DNA of 42,743 nucleotides from a virus. Below, piece after piece: positions 21,982 through 30,400 of this stretch. A model generated the notes under the pieces. The model ran no database searches. It was not told the origin of the DNA and saw only the letters and a program-made list of their open reading frames with translations. The DNA is taken from the IMG/VR virus record IMGVR_UViG_3300028766_000014, positions 1 through 42,743 of that record; one strand, given 5' to 3'. The first letter of the stretch is position 1. Every line of letters starts with the position of its first letter. The position numbers and the translations under genes are program-made.

Positions 21982-22139
21982 TGCCACAGATTATCGTGCA
22001 GCTTTTGGTGAGCACAAATGTGCCAGCACTAGTAGACTCTGACGACAAGATGTGGCTAGATACGGCGTATAAGTCTCTTGAGATGGCAAAGTCAGACTGG
22101 CCATTAGAAACGTATCGTGTGGTGGAGGTGAAGGAGTGA
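21981..22139 (+). CDS. Unknown protein (52 aa)
   Basis: ATG 21981 shares a base with the previous stop (TGATG). Strand-helix-strand pattern (IIVQLLVSTN, WLDTAYKSLEMAK, YRVVEVKE). Coupled to the ligase by GTGA. Confidence 0.55.
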   Translation: MPQIIVQLLVSTNVPALVDSDDKMWLDTAYKSLEMAKSDWPLETYRVVEVKE

Positions 22140-23065
22140 GTTTACTTTGGCTTCCTTTGTTGGCGGCTAGCTTGCCCATGAAAGACGGAGACTTTGACTA
22201 TTCCTTAGTACCGTTTCCAGTTTACGCAAGCCCCAAGATCGACGGGTTTCGTGCCATGGGGCAGAACAACACTTTGATGAGTCGTGGCGGCCTTGCGCTA
22301 CGCAATGCGCAGTTGCAAGCTCGTGTACGGACAATTCACTTTGAAGGCCTAGATATTGAGTTGACTGATGGTCCAGCAAATGGTGTAGATGTGTTTAATC
22401 GCACTAGTCATATTGTGAATAACGCAAAGGCTGATGCAAGCAATATTTTTTTGAATGTATTTGACCGGGCGGCATATCGTAGTGTAGACTTCCGACAGCG
22501 ATACGAAGACCTGCTAGACGGCTATAGTAGCAAAAAGGCTATGAAAGCAGGTGTGCGCATTGTTGAGCAGACACTTGTCGATAACATAGCGCAGCTGAAA
22601 GAGTACGAGACAGCTCGTTTAGCCGAGTGCTATGAAGGGACAATGCTACGTCGTGCAGACCAAGGGCCTTACCCACAGAAGACCGGTAAAGTGAATCGGT
22701 CTACGCTCAGAGAGTTTAACTTAATACGCATGAAGCGGTTTGAATACGAGTTTGCTACACTGACTGCTGTGCATCCATTAGAGCACAATATTAATGAAGA
22801 GCGTACTGCTACAGGCAAGCGTAGCACTAAGAAGTCAGGGCGTGTAGTAGATGCTGGCGGTTTGAAAGGCAGTGCTACACTGCGTGACGTAAAGACTGGT
22901 GTAGAGTTCAATACTACAATTGGTCGAGCTGCATTGCGTGCTTGGGCTGGTTGGGCCGATGAAAAGAAGTGGAAGGGCATTAAAGTCCGCTATAAGTATC
23001 AAGTCTGTGGCACAGTTGACAAACCACGAATTAATACTGCAGACTTGAAGGAGCTACTGCCATGA
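22136..23065 (+). CDS. ATP-dependent DNA ligase (309 aa)
   Basis: Seals DNA nicks using ATP. Motif I YASPKIDGFRAM carries the AMP-accepting Lys (about residue 33). EGLDIEL is motif III, YEGTMLRRADQGPY motif IV, and LIRMKRFEYE near residue 200 the motif V region. The C-terminal 90 residues form the OB-fold part. Size fits compact T7-like phage ligases. GTG start in GTGA overlap. Acts with the DNA polymerase and helicase downstream. Confidence 0.88.
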   Translation: MSLLWLPLLAASLPMKDGDFDYSLVPFPVYASPKIDGFRAMGQNNTLMSRGGLALRNAQLQARVRTIHFEGLDIELTDGPANGVDVFNRTSHIVNNAKADASNIFLNVFDRAAYRSVDFRQRYEDLLDGYSSKKAMKAGVRIVEQTLVDNIAQLKEYETARLAECYEGTMLRRADQGPYPQKTGKVNRSTLREFNLIRMKRFEYEFATLTAVHPLEHNINEERTATGKRSTKKSGRVVDAGGLKGSATLRDVKTGVEFNTTIGRAALRAWAGWADEKKWKGIKVRYKYQVCGTVDKPRINTADLKELLP

Positions 23066-23328
23066 GAATGTGCAGGTTTATGGTCGAGGTTCTGGTTCCA
23101 GAAAGCGAAGATACTTTTGACGAATCAGCTACTTTGGAAAAGGCTATCGAGTTCGGAATTGAGCAACAGGCACTATATATTAATGCTGCGCACATTGATG
23201 CTTTAGTACTGAGTTGCAAAGTAGTTGATCTAGATATGCAAGAAGTGAAGCGATTAAAGAAACTTGATATTGAGCACCGAAAGTATGGCTGTGATGATTC
23301 TAAGTGTGGCGTGAAAGGCTGTCTATGA
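23062..23328 (+). CDS. Unknown protein with terminal Cys motif (88 aa)
   Basis: ATG overlaps the ligase stop. The N-terminal half is a strand-helix region (RFMVEVLVPESED, LEKAIEFGIEQQALYI). The C-terminus has CDDSKCGVKGC, possibly metal-binding. The similar strand VEVEVPYGDD in the next gene suggests relatedness. Confidence 0.6.
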   Translation: MRMCRFMVEVLVPESEDTFDESATLEKAIEFGIEQQALYINAAHIDALVLSCKVVDLDMQEVKRLKKLDIEHRKYGCDDSKCGVKGCL

Positions 23329-23546
23329 AAGTTCTGCGTATCAGCATTGAAGTGGAAGTTCCTTATGGCGATGATCTGCCACTAATTCGCAGCCTGAACG
23401 AAACTGTAAAAGCTTGTCTCACTAGTAATCTTCCGACTTTTGTACCTAGGCAGCACCAGATATGGGAGAGCATTAGTCCTAACAATCACATTGGAGTTGT
23501 GACAGAATGGCCACCAAGAAGTGCTGCAAGTGTAGAAAAGTCTTAG
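23325..23546 (+). CDS. Unknown protein (73 aa)
   Basis: ATG 23325 gives an ATGA overlap. The N-terminus LRISIEVEVPYGDDLPLIRS resembles RFMVEVLVPESED of the previous gene. Its 3' end is overlapped by the Cys-rich gene below. Confidence 0.55.
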   Translation: MKVLRISIEVEVPYGDDLPLIRSLNETVKACLTSNLPTFVPRQHQIWESISPNNHIGVVTEWPPRSAASVEKS

Positions 23547-23656
23547 AAACTGCTGTAGTATGCCGCAGTTGTGGGCACCTTGTTTGTGGGTGTAAAGTCT
23601 GCAGAGATTGCGCCCACGAACGATGTGTGAGCGCTACTTGTACTAAGAAGAGGTGA
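23507..23656 (+). CDS. 49-aa cysteine-rich RING-like zinc protein
   Basis: Eleven cysteines and two histidines in 49 residues: KKCCKCRK, CRSCGHLVCGC, CRDCAHERC. The spacing C-x2-C, C-x2-C-x-H, C-x2-C resembles cross-brace RING or double zinc-ribbon folds. It overlaps the preceding gene by 40 bases in another frame. Function unknown; a protein-protein adaptor is possible. Confidence 0.6.
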   Translation: MATKKCCKCRKVLETAVVCRSCGHLVCGCKVCRDCAHERCVSATCTKKR

Positions 23657-23659
23657 ACT

Positions 23660-23920
23660 ATGATCATTCGATGGAAGATGGTCGGAGCTACAGAGTACGT
23701 AGCTGTGTGGCAAGCGAAGTCCTTGTCGGTTCGATATACTGTCGAAGCAAAATGGCGCGTGTATGTTGATGAAGAGCGAGTCAAGGGCACATGGTTCACG
23801 CCACAGTCAGCTATGGAAGCTGTGGACGTTGCAGCTTGCAAGGTCATCAAGGTACTGGGCAGGTCAGTACAGGCGACACAGCGCGCTTACGCAATGAGAA
23901 GGGTGGTATCCAATGCCTAA
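23660..23920 (+). CDS. Unknown protein (86 aa)
   Basis: Start follows AAGAGGTGAACT. Beta-rich N-terminal half (IIRWKMVGATEYVAVWQAKS) and helical C-terminal half (SAMEAVDVAACKVIKVL). No family recognised. Confidence 0.6.
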   Translation: MIIRWKMVGATEYVAVWQAKSLSVRYTVEAKWRVYVDEERVKGTWFTPQSAMEAVDVAACKVIKVLGRSVQATQRAYAMRRVVSNA

Positions 23921-24140
23921 GATCGCGGCAAGTATTCACATCACTATAGATGATGTAGGTACAATCGCAACGTCGATTGATGGGTCTCAGATGCTGGTGG
24001 CGGGGCTTATACGCTGGCTAGATACTTATGATCGCATGCTAGTCACACGGCAGATCGACATGGAGCAAGTACAGAATACAGTGGCCACAGACGGATGCGT
24101 GACAGCTCACTACAGAGAGGCTGACAGTGCCTCCAACTAA
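23913..24140 (+). CDS. Unknown protein (75 aa)
   Basis: Overlaps both neighbours by 8-14 bases. ASIHITIDDVGTIATSI suggests a beta hairpin, followed by a helix with LVAGLIRWLDTYDRM. Function unknown. Confidence 0.55.
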   Translation: MPKIAASIHITIDDVGTIATSIDGSQMLVAGLIRWLDTYDRMLVTRQIDMEQVQNTVATDGCVTAHYREADSASN

Positions 24141-24636
24141 ATCTGGGCCTAGTGTTGATATGCTTGCAGAGTATCAGGCTGCTGCTAAGGCTCTAGCGCC
24201 TGCAGTTAAACGGCTAGAAAAGGCTTTGAAGAACTTGGATCCTTCAAAGATTCCAATTGGTGCCGTGTCAGATACTTTGTACGCATTACGCGCAGCGGCA
24301 AAGCTGCCTAAGTTGCTTAATGATCCATTTGAGGATATCTTTGTGCCTGCGATTAAAGCTCTTGAAGACTACTTTATTGAGACACTTAAAGTGGGCGAGT
24401 CAAGTGGTGTGCAGGGGCATCTGAGTCGTGTGCAGGTTACAGACAGTACTGTGCCTGTTGTGTCCGACTGGCCAAAGTTCTATGCATATATCAAAAAGAA
24501 CAGCGCATTTGAGCTGCTCAATCGTGCAGTCAACAAGGCGGCCGTAAGTGAACGCTGGGAGCAAAAGAAACAGATTCCTGGCGTTAGTGCATTTAAAGCA
24601 AAAAAAGTCAGCTGCACAAAGTTAGGAGGTAAGTGA
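24127..24636 (+). CDS. Unknown protein upstream of replication genes (169 aa, GTG start)
   Basis: GTG follows GAGAGGCTGACA. Helical throughout; a C-terminal block (DWPKFYAYIKKNSAFELLNR, then a basic end) looks like a module seen in phage replication regions, but I cannot name it. Coupled to the next gene by GTGA. Confidence 0.6.
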   Translation: MPPTKSGPSVDMLAEYQAAAKALAPAVKRLEKALKNLDPSKIPIGAVSDTLYALRAAAKLPKLLNDPFEDIFVPAIKALEDYFIETLKVGESSGVQGHLSRVQVTDSTVPVVSDWPKFYAYIKKNSAFELLNRAVNKAAVSERWEQKKQIPGVSAFKAKKVSCTKLGGK

Positions 24637-25157
24637 TAGGCTACTATGTGGCAGGTTGTCTCGGCGTGATAGTAGGCCTTTTGTTTGTCATTTCTATGCT
24701 TGCAGTCGACAAGTCTAAGCTGCTAGGAGAGCTAGAGGAGGAGCGTAAGTGCTACCAGGCCGCACGTTGGTTGGCACAGTATAACTACGCCTATATGGCA
24801 GCTGTGCGTAATGTAGCTGCACGTGATCTCCATTTAACTTACAATGCATTAACCTGTATGGTAGATGACGATCTGCGAAGACATGCTTACTATGGGATGG
24901 CCGGACAGGTAATACCATTGATGTATGTACCCAAGGAACTACGAGGCGCAGCTGCTGCGTTCAATAGGCGTGTGTTTGCCAATTGGCCTGCTCGGTATAC
25001 AGAGAAAGTAGACCGTGGTGAGACTGTTGAGCAGGCACGTATCCGTCAGCTGCAGGATGCAGTAGTACTATTGCGAAAGGCAGACTTACCACGCCGTGTG
25101 CGCGATGAGCTCGAAAAAGTTTTAGGGCCTCTGAAAAACGATACACCGCACATTTGA
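24633..25157 (+). CDS. Membrane-anchored protein (174 aa)
   Basis: GTGA overlap. A single N-terminal hydrophobic helix (YYVAGCLGVIVGLLFVISML) is followed by a soluble helical domain. The C-terminal part RIRQLQDAVVLLRKADLP is a common amphipathic pattern in phage unknowns. Function unknown. Confidence 0.6.
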   Translation: MIGYYVAGCLGVIVGLLFVISMLAVDKSKLLGELEEERKCYQAARWLAQYNYAYMAAVRNVAARDLHLTYNALTCMVDDDLRRHAYYGMAGQVIPLMYVPKELRGAAAAFNRRVFANWPARYTEKVDRGETVEQARIRQLQDAVVLLRKADLPRRVRDELEKVLGPLKNDTPHI

Positions 25158-25209
25158 TAAAGTGCGACAATACTGACTAGTAGAACAAACCGCTAAGGAG
25201 AAACAGCAA

Positions 25210-26034
25210 ATGGCAGTAGCTAAGAAAACAGCAAGCAAGACGACTACCACCACCATCGTGCCATGGAGCGAGCGATTCGCAAAGCATGCACAAGCAGCAA
25301 AGGAGCAGGAAAAGGGCGTAGGTGGATTCGGTCAGCGCGTAAAGTTTGGACCAGGTGTCATGACAGTGGCAGGCGGGTCTTTGCCCGGTGGAAAGCTCGA
25401 GTGTGTGGTAATTGGATCATGCGCAGCTAATGCTCTGTACGAGGGTGCGTATGACCCAGATGCACCTGAGACACCTGTGTGCTATGCGTTCAATGTGCTA
25501 ACGGAGGATATGGCTCCGCACGAAGATGCTCCACAGAAGCAAGCCGGCAATTGTGCAGAGTGTGAGCAGAACCAGTTTGGTAGCGCAGCTACTGGCAAAG
25601 GCAAAGCCTGTGCTAACACGCGCCTTTTGGGTCTGCTCACATCAAAAGACTGTGAGGATGCAGCAGCTATTAGTACAGTAGAGCTTGCTGTTGCGCGTAT
25701 CAGTCCTACCAACCTGAAGGCTTGGGCTGGATATGTGCGCGCAGTTGCTGATGAGCATGGTCGTCCACCGTGGGGCGTAGTGACAGAGATCAGCTCACAC
25801 CCCGATCCTAAGACACAGATTCGTCTCGAGTTCAGGATGGTAGAACTGATTGACGACGGCGATACTCTTGAGGCACTTGAGAAGCGGGCAGGCGATAAGG
25901 TGCAGGAAGTTCTGCAGCAGCCGTACACAGCGCTGCCTGAGCGGCCTGCTAAGCCTGCAAAGGCTGTTAAGCCCGCAATCAAGGGTGTGAAGACGACAGT
26001 CGCAAAGTCGTCGAAGTTTGCAGTGAAGCGGTAG
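25210..26034 (+). CDS. Conserved-looking protein before the DNA polymerase, possible DNA-binding protein (274 aa)
   Basis: Start follows TAAGGAGAAACAGCAA. Middle domain with PGVMTVAGGSLPGGKLECVV, a Cys pair NCAECEQNQFGSA and GKGKACANTR, a motif combination I associate with phage proteins near replication genes. Ends in a Lys/Ala/Pro-rich basic tail (AKPAKAVKPAIKGVKTTVAK). Position directly before the polymerase and the basic tail make a single-stranded-DNA-binding role plausible, but this is inference. A strong terminator follows. Confidence 0.6.
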   Translation: MAVAKKTASKTTTTTIVPWSERFAKHAQAAKEQEKGVGGFGQRVKFGPGVMTVAGGSLPGGKLECVVIGSCAANALYEGAYDPDAPETPVCYAFNVLTEDMAPHEDAPQKQAGNCAECEQNQFGSAATGKGKACANTRLLGLLTSKDCEDAAAISTVELAVARISPTNLKAWAGYVRAVADEHGRPPWGVVTEISSHPDPKTQIRLEFRMVELIDDGDTLEALEKRAGDKVQEVLQQPYTALPERPAKPAKAVKPAIKGVKTTVAKSSKFAVKR

Positions 26035-26041
26035 TAGTTAC

Positions 26042-26080
26042 AGGGCGTGCTTTGAAATAGGCACGCCCTAAGTTTATTTT
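26042..26080 (+). terminator. Intrinsic terminator before DNA polymerase
   Basis: Nine-base perfect stem AGGGCGTGC / GCACGCCCT (26042-26050 and 26061-26069), 10-base loop, then a T-rich run AAGTTTATTTT. It may lower polymerase expression relative to the upstream gene, since no promoter is visible between. Confidence 0.8.
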
Positions 26081-26093
26081 AAGAGGGCAATGC

Positions 26094-28007
26094 ATGGCGA
26101 CGAAAGTACCTCCAGTTATTGTTGCAGATTTTGAAACACATGGGATAGAGGCACGGCCTAAGTATCCGCCAAAACCGGTTAGCCTAGCACTAAAGTGGCC
26201 AGATCAGCGCGAGTACAGGCTAATGGCTTGGGGCCATGGAGATGGCTCGAAGGCTGCTGGCAATAACTGCACAGAGAAGGAGGCACGGGGAGAGTATAAG
26301 AAAGCACGCGATAGCCGATATCGTATGCTCTTCCAAAATGGTTCATTTGACCAGGATGTCGCCGAGACTCACTGGGAAATTCCGCTATTGCCCTGGGAGC
26401 GCTACGATGAGACTATGTATTTGGCGTTCCTCAACAATCCACACTCGCCTACTTTAGCTTTAAAGCCTTTGTGTGAATTGCTGTTAGGTATACCACCTGA
26501 AGAACAAGATTCTATGTACGCGTGGATTATTGAAAATGTATCAGAGGCAAAGAAAAAGCCGAGCACAGCTGGTGCATACATTAGTCAATGTCCTTACCAG
26601 ATTGTTAAGCCTTATCATAAAGGCGATCTGACGCGCACTCTGGCATTGTTCAATTATCTTTATCCACGTGTAATCGATGCAGGTATGTCTGAGGCATATG
26701 ATGTAGAGCGCCAACTGATGCCTGTGCTGCTAGAGAATGCGCGCATAGGTATGCGAGTGGATGTTGAAGGCCTTGGGCGTGATCTGCCAGTTATGAAGGC
26801 TGGTATTGAGAAGGCCGATGTTTGGCTGCGCAAGCGGCTAGGCGATATAAACTTCAATAGCGACCGTCAACTAGCTGATGCTCTGCTAAGTAAAGGCGTA
26901 GTTAGCGAATTATCAAGGACGCCTAAAGGCCAGTTATCTGTCAGTAAGAAGTCACTTACTGTTGATAAGTTCATTGACAAACGTGTGTGGCAAGTAATGT
27001 CTTACCGCAGTAAAATGAGTACTTGCGTTAGTATGTTTGCCGAAGCTTGGCTAGAGCTGGCCGACAGTAATAACTATCTGCATCCACAATGGATGCAGGT
27101 TCGTAGTCCCAAAGGTGGAGCTGATGATACTAACGGAGCACGCTCAGGCAGGATTATTTGCACAAGACCTAATTTCTTAAATGTTAGTAAGTCGTTCTCA
27201 AAGGATATATCAGCAGGCTATTCGCACCCAAGTTTTTTGAAGGCAATGGAACTGCCTAAGATGCGCACTTACTGTTTGCCAGATAAAGGTCAGACTTGGA
27301 TTAAGCGTGACTTTTCTAGCCAGGAGATTAGACTAGTAGCACACGCTGAGGATGGGCCTATGATGCAGGCCTTTCTGGATAATCCAAAGCATGATATCCA
27401 TGAGATAGCACGAGTGGAAATTGAGCGAGCACTCATAAATGCAGGATTGCGAGATAGCTTTGATCGCGACACTGCAAAGACTGTAGTATTTGGCAGGATT
27501 TACGGCATGGGCGTTAGTGGCCTGATGATAGCGCTAAGGCTAGCTGATAATGAGCGGGCAGTTGCTAAAATTATTCAACGTGCAATTAATGATGCACTGC
27601 CAACACTGAAAGCACTTGATGATGCTATGAAGGCTCTCTTTAAAGCGGGTCAGCCTATTAGAACAATCGGGGGCCGCATATACTACTGTGAACCGCCTAC
27701 ATATAATGCAAAGTTTGGGCGCGATATGCACTATGAGTTTCGCGCTCTAAATTACTATGCACAGTCAAGTGGAGCTGACGTTATGAAGCGTACACTTGTA
27801 AAGTACAATGCACATCCTAAGCGGCATGGCAGACTTACAACATCTGTGTATGATGAGGTCGACGCATCTTGCCCTGCAAAAGCGCAGAAAGAGGAGATGG
27901 CAGTACTGAACGACTGTATGCTGAATAGTGTTCAATGCGATGTGCCATTACTGTCAGAGGGAGCTACTGGGCCTAACTGGGGCGCACTAGTTAAGTGGGT
28001 AGATTGA
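26094..28007 (+). CDS. Family A DNA polymerase with 3'-5' exonuclease (637 aa)
   Basis: Replicative Pol I-like enzyme. Exonuclease motifs: VADFETHG (D-x-E near residue 11), LFQNGSFDQD near 82, and YHKGDLTRTL near 176. Polymerase motifs: A at KRDFSSQEIRL with D406, B at RDTAKTVVFGRIYGMG (R458, K462), C at VYDEVD with D587/E588. Motif C has Tyr where His is usual (HDE). No 5'-3' nuclease domain and no intein. The size fits compact phage polymerases. Terminator upstream; homing endonuclease gene overlaps its stop (TGATG). Confidence 0.93.
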   Translation: MATKVPPVIVADFETHGIEARPKYPPKPVSLALKWPDQREYRLMAWGHGDGSKAAGNNCTEKEARGEYKKARDSRYRMLFQNGSFDQDVAETHWEIPLLPWERYDETMYLAFLNNPHSPTLALKPLCELLLGIPPEEQDSMYAWIIENVSEAKKKPSTAGAYISQCPYQIVKPYHKGDLTRTLALFNYLYPRVIDAGMSEAYDVERQLMPVLLENARIGMRVDVEGLGRDLPVMKAGIEKADVWLRKRLGDINFNSDRQLADALLSKGVVSELSRTPKGQLSVSKKSLTVDKFIDKRVWQVMSYRSKMSTCVSMFAEAWLELADSNNYLHPQWMQVRSPKGGADDTNGARSGRIICTRPNFLNVSKSFSKDISAGYSHPSFLKAMELPKMRTYCLPDKGQTWIKRDFSSQEIRLVAHAEDGPMMQAFLDNPKHDIHEIARVEIERALINAGLRDSFDRDTAKTVVFGRIYGMGVSGLMIALRLADNERAVAKIIQRAINDALPTLKALDDAMKALFKAGQPIRTIGGRIYYCEPPTYNAKFGRDMHYEFRALNYYAQSSGADVMKRTLVKYNAHPKRHGRLTTSVYDEVDASCPAKAQKEEMAVLNDCMLNSVQCDVPLLSEGATGPNWGALVKWVD

Positions 28008-28694
28008 TGAAACCTTTGTACGTATACTGGTTACGCGCACCAATGCTTGATAATCAAATAGTGTATGTGGGATGTGGGGATAACCCAGAAGCGCGCAGAA
28101 AGGCTGCTCAGCGGCGTTACCATATGCAACTAACTATGGTGCACTCTGAAGCTTACACTGACTACACCGAGGCAGGAGCGCATGAGACTTTAGAGATTGG
28201 TAAGCATTGGTCAACTGTATTTAACATAGTGCGTAAATCAGCTATCTCGGTAAAGTTTGCTGAACGCAGTGTAAAGATTAGGGTATCACTTACTGGTATT
28301 GTGAGAAGCTCTGAAACTCGGGCGAAGATAAGTGCTTTTAGAACAGGTCAGTCTAATGGGCCACATTCTATGGAAGCCCGTAAAAAGATTGGCGATGGAA
28401 ATCGAGGCAAAGTAGTTACAGAAGCAACTCGTGAACTAATACGCCGGGCAACTACTGGTAAAAAAACAATCGGCAGAGACTATTGCGAAACGCACGGCTA
28501 AGACAACTGACCAGAGAAGAACTGAGGAACAGCGTAAGTGGCTTTCCAAGGCTATGACAGGCAAATCGTGGTCGCCAGCTATGATTGCGGCAAAGGCTAG
28601 GCAGTATGAACGACACAAGCTTAATCAGTCCGGCTACGGCCATCCGTGGCGCGTAAAGAATCTTAGTAAGGAGATACAGGAGGCAATTGGATGA
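28007..28694 (+). pseudogene. GIY-YIG homing endonuclease with NUMOD3 repeats, broken by a frameshift
   Basis: The first frame (28007-28501, 164 aa) has a GIY-YIG-like start (LYVYWLR, then IVYVGCG with PEARRKAAQRR) and a NUMOD3 DNA-binding motif (SSETRAKISAFRTG, HSMEARKKIGDGN). At a run of seven A (about 28450-28456) the next NUMOD3 repeat leaves frame: removing one A continues as KKQSAETIAKRT, then a basic domain up to TGA 28692-28694. So the full product needs a +1 shift; otherwise it is truncated. Position right after the polymerase gene is typical for free-standing homing endonucleases. Confidence 0.75.
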
Positions 28695-28882
28695 CCGACA
28701 AGCCACCAAGATACCGCTTTGGTAATGTTGATGGAGCTATGAAGAATGGCACTGCTGTATCAATTGGCTTCGACAGTGCAGACCAAGTAACTATTGAGTT
28801 TAACTATACCGACCAGCAAGACGGCCAGCTTTACCACGTCTATGCTAGAGGACACCGTACCAAGATCAATAAGGAGACATAG
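28691..28882 (+). CDS. Unknown protein (63 aa)
   Basis: ATG overlaps the stop of the shifted endonuclease frame as ATGA, which argues that frame is or was translated. Beta-rich (AVSIGFDSADQVTIEFNYTD). Function unknown. Confidence 0.6.
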   Translation: MTDKPPRYRFGNVDGAMKNGTAVSIGFDSADQVTIEFNYTDQQDGQLYHVYARGHRTKINKET

Positions 28883-29623
28883 TTGGCGATCACATCAGGA
28901 ATCAGAAAGACCTACGCACAGCTCAAGAGCTGGAGCTACAGTACTTACACGCAATATCTTGGATGCCCGTATTCTGTGTGCCTTGAAAAGATACAGAAGG
29001 TTCGAGTAGTAGAACCAGAGAATCCACACTTTGTCAAAGGCAACAGAGTCCACGGTTCTGCCGAGCAGTATATCAGCGCGCCTGGACGGGCGCCTGGAGC
29101 ACTTGAGCCTGAGTTGACGAAACTCAAACCATTGCTCACTCGTCTGCGCAAAGCAAAGGCGCGCGTAGAGCAGGAGTGGGCATTTGATAAGCTGTACAAT
29201 CCAGTCGCATGGTTCTCGCCACAGGCATGGCTGCGTGTTAAGACCGATGTGTGTGCTGATACACTTGCGCCGCCCGCCGTAGAGATCGTTGATTGGAAGA
29301 CTGGCCGTCCGCATGATGAGCATAGACAGCAACGTAGTCTCTATGCACTTGGTGGTTTGCAGCTAGTCCAGCTAGGTGCACTAGCAGGTGGCAGTAAAGA
29401 TACAACACTGACTGCGCAGCATGTCTACGTCGATTGGCCTGACTCCACAGCTACCGAGTCTTACGCCATGAAGCACCTGCCGGCATTGAAGCGTGAATGG
29501 GCGGCGCGTATCAAGCCGATGATGGAGGATACACGCTTTCTGGTTAAGCCTGGATCTGCATGCCGCTGGTGCAAGTTCAATGCCAAGAACGGCCTTGGAG
29601 GCCCGTGCCAAGATGGACGTTAA
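28883..29623 (+). CDS. Cas4/RecB-like PD-(D/E)XK nuclease (246 aa, TTG start)
   Basis: TTG follows AAGGAGACATAG. Early YSTYTQYLGCPYSVC supplies C28/C33; VKTDVCADT and VEIVDWKTG give the catalytic D and D-x-K; QRSLYALGGLQL is the Q-x3-Y helix. C-terminal C227, C230 and C242 complete a probable iron-sulfur cluster as in Cas4 and AddB-type nucleases. Likely a DNA end-processing exonuclease in replication or recombination. No cas1/cas2 or CRISPR nearby. Confidence 0.85.
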   Translation: MAITSGIRKTYAQLKSWSYSTYTQYLGCPYSVCLEKIQKVRVVEPENPHFVKGNRVHGSAEQYISAPGRAPGALEPELTKLKPLLTRLRKAKARVEQEWAFDKLYNPVAWFSPQAWLRVKTDVCADTLAPPAVEIVDWKTGRPHDEHRQQRSLYALGGLQLVQLGALAGGSKDTTLTAQHVYVDWPDSTATESYAMKHLPALKREWAARIKPMMEDTRFLVKPGSACRWCKFNAKNGLGGPCQDGR

Positions 29624-29783
29624 GCCTGTAACTGAAAAAGAGTTACGCAGCTGTCATGTACGAGGAGCTTTAGGTGTCTGCCTAGAGCTCCAGCTGCCAA
29701 TTGAGACTGTAACTATGGTCTGTGCAGCATTGAAGATTACACAAGAAGAACTGCAAGAGGTGATCAATGGCAAGAAAGCTTAA
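29613..29783 (+). CDS. Unknown helical protein (56 aa)
   Basis: ATG 29613 is chosen; it overlaps the nuclease end. The C-terminal half (ETVTMVCAALKITQEELQEV) reads like a helix-turn-helix-type segment, as in a small DNA-binding domain, though weakly. Confidence 0.5.
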   Translation: MDVKPVTEKELRSCHVRGALGVCLELQLPIETVTMVCAALKITQEELQEVINGKKA

Positions 29784-30060
29784 GATTGTAAAAGAGACCG
29801 ACCGTGATGTAGAGTTGCGCAACAAGGTCCGGGTTCTACTCGAGGAAGTTTGCTTTGAGCATGGGCCCCAGTATGATGTCAGTGTCAAGACGCTTAAACC
29901 TGGGCATGTGCGATGCTGCTTTAGAGACACCACAGGCCACTATATGTACATAGAGCTACGTGAGGCAGTGCTGAGTCGGCCTAAACAAATTGCGCAGGCA
30001 GTCAACAGAGAGTGGAGTAGGTGGTTCTTTGGCGAGGCGCGAAACTGTCCTAGAAGCTAG
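29767..30060 (+). CDS. Unknown protein (97 aa)
   Basis: Overlaps neighbours on both sides. Charged N-terminus, central strand region (YDVSVKTLKPGHVRCCFRD), helical C-terminus (IAQAVNREWSRWFFGEA). Function unknown. Confidence 0.6.
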   Translation: MARKLKIVKETDRDVELRNKVRVLLEEVCFEHGPQYDVSVKTLKPGHVRCCFRDTTGHYMYIELREAVLSRPKQIAQAVNREWSRWFFGEARNCPRS

Positions 30061-30400
30061 AGCTTGCAAGTGGGCCCGCTTGAAAGGCTGTGTAGTAGCT
30101 AAGATGACGGAGTGTGACGGCGTCCCGGACAGAGTCTTCTTTGTGCCGGGTGGCCGTCCAATTGTCATTGAGTTTAAACGGAAGGGCGAGGTGCCTGAGG
30201 GTCTTCAGCACTGGTACCTTGACAAGCTTCGTGAGCTCGGCTACTACGCTCGTTGGTGCGATACATGGGAAGGCTTCTTGGAGATAGTCAATGGATTTAG
30301 TTCCAAAGTCAGTAGCACTAAAAATGGAAGAAAGCAAACGGACGGCAAAGGCTTGGACACCGTGGCCATACCAAGAGCGCGCTCTAAAGGCCTTGCTTGA
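30029..30400 (+). CDS. VRR-NUC domain nuclease (123 aa)
   Basis: VRR-NUC fold: EARACKWARLKGCVV, then DGVPDRVFFVPGGRP with the catalytic Asp, and VIEFKRKGEVP with E-x-K, then QHWYLDKLRELGYYARWC. These stand-alone nucleases resemble Holliday-junction or flap enzymes and often sit beside SNF2 helicases in phages, as here. TTG 30029 is the likely start (TTG 29990 is possible). The 3' end overlaps the helicase by 110 bases. Confidence 0.8.
   Translation: MARRETVLEARACKWARLKGCVVAKMTECDGVPDRVFFVPGGRPIVIEFKRKGEVPEGLQHWYLDKLRELGYYARWCDTWEGFLEIVNGFSSKVSSTKNGRKQTDGKGLDTVAIPRARSKGLA

Noticed and set aside
26094-28007. Intein or group I intron in the DNA polymerase gene next to a homing endonuclease
   Set aside because: All exonuclease and polymerase motifs lie in one continuous frame with normal spacing and no splice-type motifs.
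28883-29623. Part of a CRISPR adaptation module (Cas4)
   Set aside because: No cas1, cas2 or repeat array in the window; stand-alone Cas4-like nucleases are common in phage replication regions.
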